A stretch of DNA of 64,000 bases from Inquilinus sp. Marseille-Q2685 (GTDB lineage Bacteria; Pseudomonadota; Alphaproteobacteria; DSM-16000; Inquilinaceae). Position numbers and translations under genes: made by a program. The stretch lies in NCBI RefSeq assembly GCF_916619195.1, contig NZ_CAKAKL010000002.1:1676001-1740000 (forward strand), given 5' to 3'. Positions 43,083 to 52,789 of this stretch are shown here, piece by piece. Numbering within the stretch: the first letter of the stretch is position 1; each line of letters opens with the position of its first letter. The notes beneath the pieces are model-generated. The model was given only the letters and a program-made list of their open reading frames with translations, made no database searches and had not been told where the DNA came from.

Positions 43083-44069
43083 ATGCGGCGCCTCCGGAAG
43101 CAGCTGCGGCGCCATGGCCGCCGGCACGCCGCCGCGGCCACGCAGGCGGCCGGCCTCTACGCTCTCTACGGGCTGATGCGGGCGCTGCCGCTCGACGCCG
43201 CCTCCGGCCTGGGCGGCTGGGTCGGCCGCACCCTCGGGCCGCGCCTCGGCGCCTCGCGCCGGGCCGATGCCAATCTGCGGCTGGTGATGCCGGAACTGTC
43301 CCCCGCCGATCGCGAGCGCGTGGTCCGCGGCATGTGGGACAATCTCGGCCGGGTGATCGCCGAGTTCCCGCATCTCGGCCGGCTGCGCCGCAGCGAGGCC
43401 CGGCGGCCCCGCCGCGTCCAGGTCGAGGGCATCGAGCATTTCCTGGCCGCCCGCGAGGGCGGCCGGGGCGTGGTGATGGCGATCGGCCATTTCGGCAATT
43501 GGGAGGTCGGGGCCGCGGTCGCCGCCAATCACGGCGTGCCCTTCACCGCCATCGCCCGGCCGCCGAAGAACCCGCTGGTCGGCCGGCTGCTGCACCGCAT
43601 CCGCAGCTCGGTCGGCACCATCCTGCTGGAGAAGCGGATGGAGGGCTCGGACGCCAAGCGCGCCCTGTCGGTGCTGCGGGCCGGCGGCGTGCTCGGGATG
43701 ATGGTCGACCAGCGCTACAATGGCGGGCTGAAGGTGCCCTTCATGGGCCATGACGCCATGACCTCGCCCGGCGCGGTCGCCATGGCCTACCACCTCGGCT
43801 GCGACGTCATTCCGGTGCGGATCGAGCGCCTGGCCGGCGCCCGCTACCGCGCGGTGTTCGAGCCGCCGCTGTCGATGCCGCGCAGCGGCGACCGCAAGGC
43901 CGATATCGAGGCGGCGACGATCGCGCTGAACGAGGTGGTCGAGGGCTGGGTCCGTGCCCGGCCCGAACAGTGGCTGTGGCTGCACAAGCGCTGGATGATG
44001 CCGCGGCCGCGCAAGATGCGGCAGCGCGTGCTGGCCTACAAGGCCAGCCTGGCGGCGCTAAAGGACTGA
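43083..44069 (+). CDS. lysophospholipid/lipid A acyltransferase (LpxL/HtrB family)
   Basis: The 328-residue acyltransferase has the active-site block IGHFGNWEVG near residue 140 (the HX4E form of this family), RPPKNPLV, and VDQRYNGGLKVPFMG for acyl-donor contacts. The start of the hydrophobic part (about 20-35) may associate with the membrane. It probably adds a secondary acyl chain to lipid A or another lipid. It converges on the carbonic-anhydrase-like gene with 3 bases between stops. Confidence 0.9.
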   Translation: MRRLRKQLRRHGRRHAAAATQAAGLYALYGLMRALPLDAASGLGGWVGRTLGPRLGASRRADANLRLVMPELSPADRERVVRGMWDNLGRVIAEFPHLGRLRRSEARRPRRVQVEGIEHFLAAREGGRGVVMAIGHFGNWEVGAAVAANHGVPFTAIARPPKNPLVGRLLHRIRSSVGTILLEKRMEGSDAKRALSVLRAGGVLGMMVDQRYNGGLKVPFMGHDAMTSPGAVAMAYHLGCDVIPVRIERLAGARYRAVFEPPLSMPRSGDRKADIEAATIALNEVVEGWVRARPEQWLWLHKRWMMPRPRKMRQRVLAYKASLAALKD

Positions 44070-44072
44070 CGG

Positions 44073-44624
44073 CTAGAGAGCCGTCCCCGCATCCAGAACC
44101 ACATTGGCGCGGTATTCGACGCCGAGTGCGACATAGCCCTCCGCCAGCTTGCGGTGATGCTCGTGCTCCTCGTCAGTCAGGGGGCGCACGAAGCGGGCCG
44201 GGCTGCCGGCCCAGAGCTGGCCGGCCGGCACGCGCTTGCCGGGGGTCAGCAGCGCCCCGGCCGCGACCATGGCGCGGCTCTCCACCACCGCCCGGTCCAT
44301 GACGCAGGCCTTCATGCCGACGAAGCTGCGGTCCTCCAGCGTGCAGGCATGGATCAGCGCCATATGGCCGATGGTGACGTCGTCGCCGATATGGGTCGGC
44401 CCGTCGGCCGAGGCGACATGGATCACCGTGCCGTCCTGGATGTTGCTGCGGGCGCCGATGCGGATCGGCTGCATGTCCCCGCGAATGACGCAGCCGAACC
44501 AGACGCTGGTGCCCGGCCCGATCTCGACATCGCCGATCACCACCGCGCCGGGCGCGATGAAGGCGTCCGGCGCGATCCGCGGCTGCTTGTTGCGATAGGG
44601 CAGGATCACCGCGCCCGCGGCCAT
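44073..44624 (-). CDS. gamma-type carbonic anhydrase family protein
   Basis: The 183-residue left-handed beta-helix protein has the family's metal-binding histidines (IQDGTVIH, GHMALIHAC) and the opening AFIAPGAVVIGDVEIGPGTSVWFGCVIRGD. Members are trimeric gamma carbonic anhydrases or transferase-like proteins. It starts 4 bases after argC, so the two form an operon, a common pairing in this group. Confidence 0.93.
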   Translation of the reverse strand: MAAGAVILPYRNKQPRIAPDAFIAPGAVVIGDVEIGPGTSVWFGCVIRGDMQPIRIGARSNIQDGTVIHVASADGPTHIGDDVTIGHMALIHACTLEDRSFVGMKACVMDRAVVESRAMVAAGALLTPGKRVPAGQLWAGSPARFVRPLTDEEHEHHRKLAEGYVALGVEYRANVVLDAGTAL

Positions 44625-44628
44625 CGGC

Positions 44629-45588
44629 TCAGGCCGCCTGCGGCCGCGCCGGCAGCAGCCCGGCGGTCGGGGCCAGGCCCAGCGCCAGGTTCAGGTTCTG
44701 CACCGCCGCACCCGACGCCCCCTTGCCGAGATTGTCGAGCTGCGCGACCAGCAGCGCCTGCCGCTCCTTGGCGTTGCTGAAGACGAACAGGCGCAGCTGG
44801 TTGGTGCCGTTCAGCGCCTCGGGCTCCAGCTCCGCCGCCGCCTCGCTGTCGGCCAGCGGCGCGACCGAGACGAAGGCCTGGCCCTCATAGTGCTCGGCCA
44901 GCGCCGCATGCAGATCGGCGGCGGAGGGCTGCTTCGGCAGCGACCACAGCGGCAGCGGCAGCGACACCAGCATGCCCTGGGCGAAACGCCCGACCGAGGG
45001 TACGAAGATCGGCGCATGCGCCAGGCCGGACCAGCGCTGCAGCTCCGGCACGTGCTTGTGCGCCAGCTTCAGCCCGTAGAGATAGAAGGGCGCCCCTTTG
45101 TGCTCGGTCTCGTAGCGGGCGATCAGGCTCTTGCCGCCGCCGGTGTAGCCGCTGACCGCGTTGACCGTGACCGGATACTCCGCCGGCACCAGCCCGCGGT
45201 CGATCAGCGGCCGCAGCAGGGCGATGCCGCCGGTCGGGTAGCAGCCCGGGTTGGAGATGCGCTTGGACTTCGCCACCGCCTCGGCCTGGCCGGGCGCCAG
45301 CTCCGGGAAGCCGTAGGTCCAGCCTTCCGCGGTGCGATAGGCGGTCGAGGCGTCGATCACCCGGACATCCGGGTTCTCGACCATCGCCACCGCCTCGCGC
45401 GCGGCGTCGTCGGGCAGGCACAGGATGGCGGCGTCGACCGAATTCAGCAGCCGCCGGCGCGCCGCCGGGTCCTTGCGCTCATGGTCGGCCAGGCTGACGA
45501 TCTCGACATCGGCGCGGCGGGCCAGACGGTCGCGGATCTGCAGCCCCGTCGTTCCAGCCTCGCCATCGATGAACACCGTCGCCGGCAT
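44629..45588 (-). CDS. argC: N-acetyl-gamma-glutamyl-phosphate reductase
   Basis: The 319-residue short (type 2) ArgC of arginine synthesis reduces N-acetylglutamyl phosphate to the semialdehyde. The N-terminal NADP motif is [10 protein letters not shown], and the catalytic cysteine is in [10 protein letters not shown]. The sequence YTGGGKSLI is typical of this subtype. The gene is monocistronic or pairs with the following carbonic-anhydrase-like gene. Confidence 0.96.
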   Translation of the reverse strand: MPATVFIDGEAGTTGLQIRDRLARRADVEIVSLADHERKDPAARRRLLNSVDAAILCLPDDAAREAVAMVENPDVRVIDASTAYRTAEGWTYGFPELAPGQAEAVAKSKRISNPGCYPTGGIALLRPLIDRGLVPAEYPVTVNAVSGYTGGGKSLIARYETEHKGAPFYLYGLKLAHKHVPELQRWSGLAHAPIFVPSVGRFAQGMLVSLPLPLWSLPKQPSAADLHAALAEHYEGQAFVSVAPLADSEAAAELEPEALNGTNQLRLFVFSNAKERQALLVAQLDNLGKGASGAAVQNLNLALGLAPTAGLLPARPQAA

Positions 45589-45687
45589 CGCCTTGCCCTC
45601 GGAAAGAGATCAGTCAGCGATCACTTAACACATCCCGGGCCGAGGCCGAACCGGCAACGCGGTCATGGCCGATATTTGCGGGACGCC

Positions 45688-46803
45688 TCAGCCCGCCTTC
45701 AGCTCCCGCAGCACCGTCGCGATCCGGTCCAGCGCCGCCGGGGCGTGCTCGTAGCCATGGGTGATGCGCAGGTGATGCTCGGCGCCGAGATACGCGCCCG
45801 GCGCCACCAGCACCGAGGATCGGCGGCGGATGGCGTCGGCTACCGCGACCGAGGACAGGTCGAGATGGACGCGGACAAAGCCCAGCGCCGTGGCCGCCGG
45901 CGGCGCCGCCGAGACCAGGTCGGCATTGGCGCCGATCCAGCGCTCCAGCCCCTCCCAGCCGCGGCGCGACAGCTCGCGCTGCCGGGCCACCAGCCGGGCG
46001 CGGGTCGCCGGCTCCAGCGCCAGCTCGGCCAGCAGCATCGACGGGCCGGCGGTGGCGATGACGACGTATTCGTGCCGGCGCCACGCCGCCTCGACCAGCT
46101 CCTTCGGCCCCACCAGCCAGCCGACGCGCAGCCCGGCCAGGCCGTAGGCCTTGGACAGGCTGCCGACCACCACCGTGCGCTCGTAGCCGCCCCAGAAGCT
46201 CGGCGTCTCCGTGTCGGCCAGCCGCTCGGTGCCGCGATAGACCTCGTCGACATGCAGCCAGGCGCCGGCCCTGGCGGCGATGGCGGTGATCCGCGCCGCC
46301 TCTTCCGCCGTCAGGATGCTGCCGGTCGGGTTGTTCGGGTTGACGATCGCGATCATCCGGGTGCGCGGCCCGACCGCGGCCTCCAGCGCGTCGAGGTCCG
46401 GCCGCCAGTTCTCCTCCGGCCGCAGCGGAAAGCTCTTCACCGTGCAGCCGAGATTGCGGGCGATGCCCCAGACCTGGCGGTAACCCGGCTCCATCACCAC
46501 GATCTCGTCGCCCGGCGACAGCAGCGCCTGGCACAGGACCTGGTTCGCCTCGGACGCACCGGCCGTGACCAGCACCTGGTCGGCGGCGGCGCCGTCATAG
46601 AGCCCGGCGATCCGCGCCCGCAGCGCGTCTGTGCCGTTCACCTGCGGATAGAACAGCACCTGGTCAAGCAGCCGGTCGACCGAGTCCGGCCCCAGCACCT
46701 CGCGCACCGGGGCGCAGCGAACCGAGCTGTCGGCCAGGTTGTATTCGACCGTGTGCTCCCATTCCGACTGCCACTGCTCGAGCTCGAAAGGCTGGAAGGT
46801 CAT
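45688..46803 (-). CDS. PLP-dependent aminotransferase
   Basis: The 371-residue fold-type I aminotransferase has the PLP lysine in GSLSKAYGLAGLRVGW, NPNNPTG for substrate binding, and DEVYRG. The start at 46803 is chosen because GGGGA stands 7 bases upstream and a TAATATATT promoter-like element then sits about 45 bases before it; ATG 46830 has no ribosome-binding site. It diverges from an XRE-cupin regulator, which probably controls it. The substrate amino acid is not evident. Confidence 0.88.
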   Translation of the reverse strand: MTFQPFELEQWQSEWEHTVEYNLADSSVRCAPVREVLGPDSVDRLLDQVLFYPQVNGTDALRARIAGLYDGAAADQVLVTAGASEANQVLCQALLSPGDEIVVMEPGYRQVWGIARNLGCTVKSFPLRPEENWRPDLDALEAAVGPRTRMIAIVNPNNPTGSILTAEEAARITAIAARAGAWLHVDEVYRGTERLADTETPSFWGGYERTVVVGSLSKAYGLAGLRVGWLVGPKELVEAAWRRHEYVVIATAGPSMLLAELALEPATRARLVARQRELSRRGWEGLERWIGANADLVSAAPPAATALGFVRVHLDLSSVAVADAIRRRSSVLVAPGAYLGAEHHLRITHGYEHAPAALDRIATVLRELKAG

Positions 46804-46884
46804 CGCCGCATCCCCGAAATCCGTCGCCATGAGCACTGCAATATATTACATCTCGATCGGCAACAAGATGCGAGCTCAAGACCG
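46804..46884. promoter_or_regulatory. divergent promoter region of aminotransferase and XRE regulator
   Basis: A short AT-rich core, GCAATATATTACATC, in otherwise GC-rich sequence lies between the two genes. TAATATATT reads as a -10-like element on the minus strand. The regulator likely binds here, but no perfect operator palindrome stands out. Confidence 0.35.
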
Positions 46885-47442
46885 ATGACATCGTCGCATG
46901 AGGTGCTGCAGCGGATCGCCCTGCGGCTGCGGCAGGAGCGCCAGGGGCGCGGTCTGAGCCAGGCGGCGCTGGCCGAGCGCAGCGGCGTGTCGCCTCGCAT
47001 GCTGGCGCTGATCGAGAAAGCCGAACCCACCCCGAGCATCGCCACGCTGGCGGAGATCGCCGCGGCGCTCGGCATCGGCTTCGCCGAGCTGGTGGGCGGC
47101 GAGGCCGCGGTGCCGGCGCGGGTGATCCCGCCCGGGGAGTTCGCGACGATGTGGCAGTCCGAGGCCGGCAGCGCCCGCCTGCTGGCCTCCGGCGGCCGCG
47201 CGGAGCTGTGGGACTGGACGCTCGAAGCCGGCGCCCGCTACGACGCCGCCCCGGACCCGGCCGGGACGGTCGAGCTGATCCGGGTGCTGGAGGGCACGCT
47301 GGTGCTGGAGGTCGACGGCGCCGCCCTCGCCGCCCCCGCCGGCCACGCGCTGCGCCTGGCCAGCGACCGGCCCTATGCCTACCGGGCGGAAGGCGGGCCG
47401 GTGCGCTTCGTCAAGGTGGTCAGCCCGGGCGGTCGGGGCTGA
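46885..47442 (+). CDS. XRE-cupin transcriptional regulator
   Basis: The 185-residue regulator has an N-terminal XRE helix-turn-helix (about 10-65, LSQAALAERSGVSPRMLALIE) and a C-terminal cupin sensor domain (about 110-180, with VLEGTLVLEVDG). Proteins of this plan often control amine or amino-acid catabolism. The divergent aminotransferase is the obvious target. ATG 46885 was chosen because the HTH begins at once. Confidence 0.9.
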   Translation: MTSSHEVLQRIALRLRQERQGRGLSQAALAERSGVSPRMLALIEKAEPTPSIATLAEIAAALGIGFAELVGGEAAVPARVIPPGEFATMWQSEAGSARLLASGGRAELWDWTLEAGARYDAAPDPAGTVELIRVLEGTLVLEVDGAALAAPAGHALRLASDRPYAYRAEGGPVRFVKVVSPGGRG

Positions 47443-47532
47443 GTCATTCCGCCCCATCGGGCAAAGTATGCTTGCCTCGCCTGGCTTCGGCCGGCACCAT
47501 GCGGCCCGCGGATTCACCAGAGCGGCGATCGG

Positions 47533-48477
47533 ATGACCTCATCGCGACGCAACGCCGTGCTGGCCATCGTCGCCGGCAGCCTGCTGATGACGGCCGCGCC
47601 GGCGAAGAATCCCCCGGCGCCGGATCTGGCTGTCTCGATCCCGCCGGTCGGCCCCGCGATCTCGCTCGGCCCGGACATCCCGGCCGACATCCCGCATTCC
47701 AGCGACCACGCCTTCGCCGACCTCCTGGCCGCGGCCGAGAGCAGCCGCGATCCGCTGCAGATGAACAAGGGCGGCTATGCCGGGCTGTTCCAGCTCGGCG
47801 AATCGGCGGCGGCGATCGCCGGCATCTATGACCCTGGCGAGCCGCTGACGGCGGAGGACACCCGCAACCGCTGGCGCGGCACCTTTCACATCCCGGGCTA
47901 TCCCGGGGTCCGGTCGATCGGCGACTTCCTGGACACGCCGGCGGCGCAGGTCGCGGCCTTCCGTCTGCACCTCGCCCATCTCGACCGCGAGATCGCCCAG
48001 CGCGGGCTGGACCGGCGGATCGGCGGCTATGTCGCCGGGGTGCCGATCACCTGGGACGGGCTGCGCGCGATGATGCATCTGGGCGGCCCTGACGGGACCG
48101 AGCGCTTCCTCGCCACCGCCGGCGTCTACGACCCGGCTGACGACAACGGCGTGCGGATCAGCGATTACGGCCGCCGCTTCGCCGGCGTCACCGCCATCGA
48201 GCCGACCCGGCCGGCGGTGATCCCGACCGTGGCGACCACCGTCGCCGCCCCCGCCCCGGCCGGACCGGCCAGCCCGGCCGTGGTGACACCGACCCTGGTC
48301 GCGACCACGCCCTCGCCCCGAAGACGGCCCGCAAAACGACGAAGGGGCGCCCGAGGGCGCCCCTTGCCGAACAATGGATCCGAAACGGTCCGGATCAGCG
48401 CTTGGAGAACTGGAAGCTGCGGCGGGCGCCGGCCTTGCCGTACTTCTTGCGCTCGACCACGCGCGGGTCGCGGGTGA
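47533..48477 (+). CDS. lysozyme/transglycosylase-like secreted protein (putative)
   Basis: The 314-residue frame has a signal peptide-like start, a Pro-rich linker, and a domain at about 58-215 with [28 protein letters not shown]. This resembles the catalytic-glutamate and GGYxGLFQ pattern of lysozyme-like transglycosylases. The Ala/Pro/Thr-rich tail then runs through the rpsI terminator and 83 bases into rpsI on the other strand, so its C terminus is suspect. Either the protein really ends in this basic tail or a stop has been lost. The coding signal is good up to about 48,310. Confidence 0.6.
   Translation: MTSSRRNAVLAIVAGSLLMTAAPAKNPPAPDLAVSIPPVGPAISLGPDIPADIPHSSDHAFADLLAAAESSRDPLQMNKGGYAGLFQLGESAAAIAGIYDPGEPLTAEDTRNRWRGTFHIPGYPGVRSIGDFLDTPAAQVAAFRLHLAHLDREIAQRGLDRRIGGYVAGVPITWDGLRAMMHLGGPDGTERFLATAGVYDPADDNGVRISDYGRRFAGVTAIEPTRPAVIPTVATTVAAPAPAGPASPAVVTPTLVATTPSPRRRPAKRRRGARGRPLPNNGSETVRISAWRTGSCGGRRPCRTSCARPRAGRG
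48332..48365 (-). terminator. intrinsic terminator of rplM-rpsI
   Basis: A perfect 11-bp stem, AAGGGGCGCCC/GGGCGCCCCTT, is followed on the minus strand by CGTCGTTTT, 30 bases after the rpsI stop. Confidence 0.85.
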
Positions 48478-48871
48478 GGAAGCCGTGCGCCTTCAGCGCG
48501 CCGCGCAGGGCCGGCTCATAGGCCACCAGGGCGCGGCTGAGGCCATGCCGGACCGCGCCGGCCTGGCCGGAAAGGCCGCCGCCGGTGACGGTGCAGATGA
48601 CGTCGAACTGGTTGGTCCGGTCGCACACCAGGAACGGCTGCTGCAGCAGCATGCGCAGCACCGGGCGGGCGAAGTAGACCTCCTGGTCGCGGCCGTTGAC
48701 GGTGACCTTGCCCGTGCCGGGCTTGATCCAGACGCGGGCGACGGCGTCCTTGCGGCGGCCGGTGCCGTAGGAGCGGCCCTGGGCGTCGCGCTTCGGCTCG
48801 ACCGGCGCGGCCTCGGCCACGGCGCCTTCGAGGGTCGGCTTCAGATCGGAGAGGGACTGCAGATCGGCCAC
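48395..48871 (-). CDS. rpsI: 30S ribosomal protein S9
   Basis: The 158-residue protein has the S9 body ([20 protein letters not shown]) and the conserved basic C terminus ending [17 protein letters not shown], whose tail reaches the P-site tRNA. The N-terminal extension of about 30 residues is typical of alphaproteobacteria. It lies 4 bases after rplM in the standard operon. Confidence 0.98.
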   Translation of the reverse strand: MADLQSLSDLKPTLEGAVAEAAPVEPKRDAQGRSYGTGRRKDAVARVWIKPGTGKVTVNGRDQEVYFARPVLRMLLQQPFLVCDRTNQFDVICTVTGGGLSGQAGAVRHGLSRALVAYEPALRGALKAHGFLTRDPRVVERKKYGKAGARRSFQFSKR

Positions 48872-48875
48872 GGCC

Positions 48876-49334
48876 TTACCTCTTGTTCTTCGGATTCATG
48901 GCAGCGACGTCCAGCACCTCGGGCTGCTGCGCCTCGTGCGGGTGCGCCGGGCCGGCATAGACCTTGAGGTTGCCCATGACCTTCCGGCCCAGGGGCCCGC
49001 GGGTGATCATGCGCTCGACCGCCTTCTCGATCACGCGCTCCGGATGGGCGCCGTCGAGGATCTGGCCCTTCGACCGGCCCTTGATGCCGCCGGCATAGCC
49101 GGTGTGCCAGTAGAAGATGCTGTCCTGGCGCTTGTTGCCGGTCAGACGGACCTTCTCGGCATTGACGACGATGACGTTGTCGCCGGTGTCGACGTGAGGG
49201 GTGAAGGTGGTCTTGTGCTTGCCGCGAAGGCGCATCGCGATGATGCTGGCGAGCCGACCGAGAACGACGCCGTCGGCGTCGACCACGATCCACTTCTTCT
49301 CCACCTCGGCGGGCTTGGCGGAATATGTCTTCAT
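48876..49334 (-). CDS. rplM: 50S ribosomal protein L13
   Basis: The 152-residue protein shows the L13 blocks [34 protein letters not shown] and [19 protein letters not shown]. It is the first gene of the rplM-rpsI operon. The 201-base region upstream holds the promoter and a 14-bp palindrome. Confidence 0.98.
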   Translation of the reverse strand: MKTYSAKPAEVEKKWIVVDADGVVLGRLASIIAMRLRGKHKTTFTPHVDTGDNVIVVNAEKVRLTGNKRQDSIFYWHTGYAGGIKGRSKGQILDGAHPERVIEKAVERMITRGPLGRKVMGNLKVYAGPAHPHEAQQPEVLDVAAMNPKNKR

Positions 49335-49475
49335 GACGGGCCCTTGATCGAGGGTCGGGAACGGATGCCGCCGGAAGCCCCTTGAGAGGGGCCCCGGCGA
49401 GACGCGGCTGTCTACGCGCCCGGCCCGCCGGCGTCAATGGAAAAAAGCAGAGACACGACAGCGACTTAGCGGAAC

Positions 49476-49489
49476 GGTATTTAAATACC
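49476..49489. promoter_or_regulatory. perfect 14-bp AT-rich palindrome
   Basis: GGTATTTAAATACC lies about 140 bases upstream of rplM and 46 bases after the end of the LuxR-type gene. It may be an operator or part of the rplM promoter. Confidence 0.35.
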
Positions 49490-49535
49490 TTCCCCGTAGG
49501 CCGCAGGATCGCTGGCGTTCCGCACTATAGCCGGA

Positions 49536-50678
49536 TTACGCCGCGGCGAAGCCCTGCATCACCAGCCGGACCAGATCGGCCTGGCGATGGGTGCCGGTCT
49601 TGTCGAACACGGCCTTGAGATAGCCCCGGACGGTGTTGGCGCTGATGCCCCATTCCTCCGCCAGGCCGCCGATGGTCGCGCCGGAGGCCAGGCGCGCTGC
49701 CACCTCCGCCTCCCGCGCGGTCAGGCCGAAGGCGGCGACCAGCGCCCGCTCGTCGACCGACCGGGCGGCGTCCGGCGCCGCCAGGAAGATCGCCGCCCGC
49801 GCGGGGCCGCAGCGCCCGTCCACGGGGTCGACGGCGGTGACGGGCACGACCGTCAGCACCAGGGGCGCGCCGCCCTCCGGATCCGTCAGGCACAGCCGGG
49901 CCGAGGCGGCGGCGGCGGATCGCGGCAGGGCGGCGTCGGCCGGCCGCGCCACGATCGCGGACATCGCCGCCACCAGCTGGCGCAGGAAGGCGGTCTCGGC
50001 GGGCAGCGCCGCCGCCACCCCGGCCGAGGCCAGCCGCAGGCCGCGATGCCGCCGGGCGATCTCCGCCGCCCGCCCGTTGACGAAATGCGGCCGGCAGTCG
50101 GAATCCACCAGGATCACGCCGCTGTCCAGCGCCTCCAGCACCGACCGGCTCTCCGCCGCCAGCAGCTCGCTGGCGGCCAGCCGCCGGCGCAGGCGCTGCG
50201 CCGCCGCGAAATGCGGCATCACCAGTTGCAGCGCCTGCAGCTCCGCCGGCGCGAAATCCCGGAGCCGGGGCGGCCGGCAGACCGCGACGGTGTGCGACCG
50301 CACCTGGCCGTGCCAAGCGAAGACGCCGGCGCGGAAGCCGTCCATCGGCCGGACGATCTCGTTGTACATCTCGGTCCGCAGGAAGTCGGCATCGGCCATG
50401 AGGCTGGACGACGCCACCACCCGCCCCGCCGGGATCGCCCGCAGCCAGGCCTCCGCCGGGCCGCCGCTGCCGGCCGCGTCCACCAGCCGGTCCAGAGGAT
50501 CGCGGTCGACACCGACGGCGAGGCCGGCGGCCGGCCGTCCCGCCTCCCGGGTCAGCAGCACCGCGTGTCCGGCCCCGACCAGCTTGCGTACGGCGTCGAG
50601 GCCGTCCGTCCATCCCTCCGGCCGCAGGGCCGCGTCATAGATCCGCTCGACCGCTCCGGACACCGCCTCCGCCAACAT
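49536..50678 (-). CDS. LuxR-type HTH regulator
   Basis: The 380-residue regulator has a C-terminal LuxR helix-turn-helix (about 315-375, LTAREAEVAARLASGATIGGLAEEWGISANTVRGYLK). The N-terminal two thirds resemble PAS/GAF-type sensor sequence (LEALDSGVILVDSDCRPHFVNGRA is PAS-like) and lack an autoinducer-binding signature. ATG 50678 is chosen for its upstream GGGGCGAG. It diverges from the large RTX gene across 275 bases, so it may control it. Confidence 0.85.
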   Translation of the reverse strand: MLAEAVSGAVERIYDAALRPEGWTDGLDAVRKLVGAGHAVLLTREAGRPAAGLAVGVDRDPLDRLVDAAGSGGPAEAWLRAIPAGRVVASSSLMADADFLRTEMYNEIVRPMDGFRAGVFAWHGQVRSHTVAVCRPPRLRDFAPAELQALQLVMPHFAAAQRLRRRLAASELLAAESRSVLEALDSGVILVDSDCRPHFVNGRAAEIARRHRGLRLASAGVAAALPAETAFLRQLVAAMSAIVARPADAALPRSAAAASARLCLTDPEGGAPLVLTVVPVTAVDPVDGRCGPARAAIFLAAPDAARSVDERALVAAFGLTAREAEVAARLASGATIGGLAEEWGISANTVRGYLKAVFDKTGTHRQADLVRLVMQGFAAA

Positions 50679-50953
50679 GCTCGCCCCGAATGCCCCCTGG
50701 AAAGGGGCCACAAGACGAGCGGATCAGGGCAATCCTCGGGCCCGGATTGTGGCCGGCCCGCCATAACCTGGCCGGGGGTTAGATGCCCCGATCGCCCCGC
50801 CCATTCTTCCGACGGATCCCTGCGAACCCGAAACCCGTACAGTAACGCCACCCCTGCCCGCACACATCCGCCGTTCGTACGACGCCGCCGCGGCCGGCCA
50901 GCGGTACCCTACTCGATATCCGCGGCAAGTTCAGATCAACCAGGAAGGCTGAC

Positions 50954-52783
50954 ATGGCGATCTATGGCGACGGCGAAAAGAACACCATAAACGGAACGAT
51001 CGGCGACGATCAGATCTACGCCTATGGCGACAACGATTTCGTGCGGGGCGATTCCGGCGCCGACCTGATCGATGGCGGCTACGGCGAGGATACTCTTTAC
51101 GGCGACCTCGGCGACGACACGATCTATGGCGGCTATGGCGACGACGACCTGGATGGCGGCACCTCCTATGGCGACGCCAATGACGGCAACGACAAACTCT
51201 ATGGCGGATACGGCGACGACCATATCGACGGCTACAGCGGCAATGACCAGCTCTCCGGCGGCCACGGAGACGACTACATCTACGATGCTCGGGGCGAAAA
51301 TGGAACGTACTCCGGAGACGCCGGGGACGACTACATTTCCATCAGCCACGCCGTCTCTACCGGCCTGACCAGTTCTATTTACGGCGGGACTGGCAACGAC
51401 TATTTCGGCGCCTATGGGGACGGCAGATTCTATATCGACGGCGGTTCGGGTGACGATTTCGTCGATCGCAGAGCCCTGGGCGACGACACGATCTACGGCG
51501 GTTCGGGAGATGATGATCTCCGGGCCGGCGACGGAAACGATACGCTCGATGCCGGTGATGGCCAGGACTACTGCTCCGGTGAAGAGGGCAACGACACGAT
51601 CGCCGGCGGTGCAGGCGACGATCGGCTCGATGGCGACGCCGGATCCGACCGGCTGACCGGCGGCGCCGGGGTCGACTACCTCAACGGCGGTGCCGATGGC
51701 GACGTCTATGTCGTCGGCGCGGTCGACTTCTCCCCGACCGGCGTGTTTCTCGATGATATCAGGGAGTATGCCGACGGCGGCATCGATGGGATCGAGAGTT
51801 CCGTCTCGCTTTCGCTCGTCGGGTTCGGGGCCATCGAGAACCTGGTGCTGACATACGGCGACCTGTCCGGCACGGGCAATGCCCTCGCCAACTACATCGC
51901 CGGCGGATCCGGCGACAACACCCTGTGGGGCATGGCCGGCAGCGACCGGCTCTATGGCTTCGACGGCGACGACATCCTGCGGGGCGGGTCGGGGGCCGAC
52001 CGGCTGGAGGGCGGCAACGGCGCCGACATCGCGACCTATTCGGAGAGCAGCACGGGCGTCACCGCCAACCTCGCGACCGGCAAGGGCGCGGGCGGCTATG
52101 CCCAGGGCGACACCTATGTCGGCATCGAGAACCTCAACGGCAGCCAGGGCGCGGATCTGCTGACCGGCAACGGCGGCGCCAACACGCTGCGCGGTTTCGG
52201 CGGGAACGATATCCTGCGCGGCGGCGCCGGCGCCGATTCCCTGGACGGCGGCGCGGGGCTGGACACAGCCTCCTACGCGACCGCGGCCGCCGGCGTCACG
52301 GTCAATCTGGGCACCCGGGTCGGGTCGTCCGGCGAGGCGTTCGGGGACATCTACACGAGCGTCGAGAACGCCGTCGGCTCGGGCGGCGCCGATGCCATCA
52401 CCGGCAGCAGCCTTGCCAATGTGCTGAACGGCTGGGCCGGGCGGGACGTCCTGACCGGCGGCGCCGGGGCCGACCGCTTCGCCTTCTCCGCCGGATCGCA
52501 CAGCGGTGTCGGCGCCAGCGCCGACCGGATCACCGACTTCAGCCGGTCGCAAGGCGACAGGATCGACCTGTCGGCCATCGATGCCAGGTCGGCGACCGCC
52601 GGCGACCAGGCCTTCAGCTTCATCGGCACGGCCGCCTTCGGCCATGTCGCCGGGCAATTGCGTTATGCCACGTCCGGCAACACCACCGTCATCGGGGGCG
52701 ACATCAACGGCGACGGCGTCTCAGACTTCCACATCGCGCTGACCGGGGTCATCGCCCTCAAGGCCGGAGACTTCGTGTTGTAG
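50954..52783 (+). CDS. large RTX calcium-binding protein
   Basis: The 609-residue protein has many GGxGxDxhx repeats in at least three blocks (about 10-125, 165-250, 320-360 and again around 405-440). They are separated by non-repeat strands with IENLVLT and TVNLGT-type sequences typical of RTX adhesins and serralysins. The C-terminal type I secretion domain (from about 500: ADRITDFS, IDLSAIDARS, DQAFSFIG, ending GDFVL) is homologous to that of the RTX protein at 12819-13625. No enzymatic domain is seen. It is secreted without a signal peptide, probably as a surface or biofilm protein. Confidence 0.88.
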   Translation: MAIYGDGEKNTINGTIGDDQIYAYGDNDFVRGDSGADLIDGGYGEDTLYGDLGDDTIYGGYGDDDLDGGTSYGDANDGNDKLYGGYGDDHIDGYSGNDQLSGGHGDDYIYDARGENGTYSGDAGDDYISISHAVSTGLTSSIYGGTGNDYFGAYGDGRFYIDGGSGDDFVDRRALGDDTIYGGSGDDDLRAGDGNDTLDAGDGQDYCSGEEGNDTIAGGAGDDRLDGDAGSDRLTGGAGVDYLNGGADGDVYVVGAVDFSPTGVFLDDIREYADGGIDGIESSVSLSLVGFGAIENLVLTYGDLSGTGNALANYIAGGSGDNTLWGMAGSDRLYGFDGDDILRGGSGADRLEGGNGADIATYSESSTGVTANLATGKGAGGYAQGDTYVGIENLNGSQGADLLTGNGGANTLRGFGGNDILRGGAGADSLDGGAGLDTASYATAAAGVTVNLGTRVGSSGEAFGDIYTSVENAVGSGGADAITGSSLANVLNGWAGRDVLTGGAGADRFAFSAGSHSGVGASADRITDFSRSQGDRIDLSAIDARSATAGDQAFSFIGTAAFGHVAGQLRYATSGNTTVIGGDINGDGVSDFHIALTGVIALKAGDFVL

Positions 52784-52789
52784 CGGGCC

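Noticed and set aside
44890-46884. N-terminal extension of the XRE-cupin regulator by about 665 codons
   Set aside because: It runs antisense through argC and the aminotransferase gene. The HTH domain begins right after ATG 46885.
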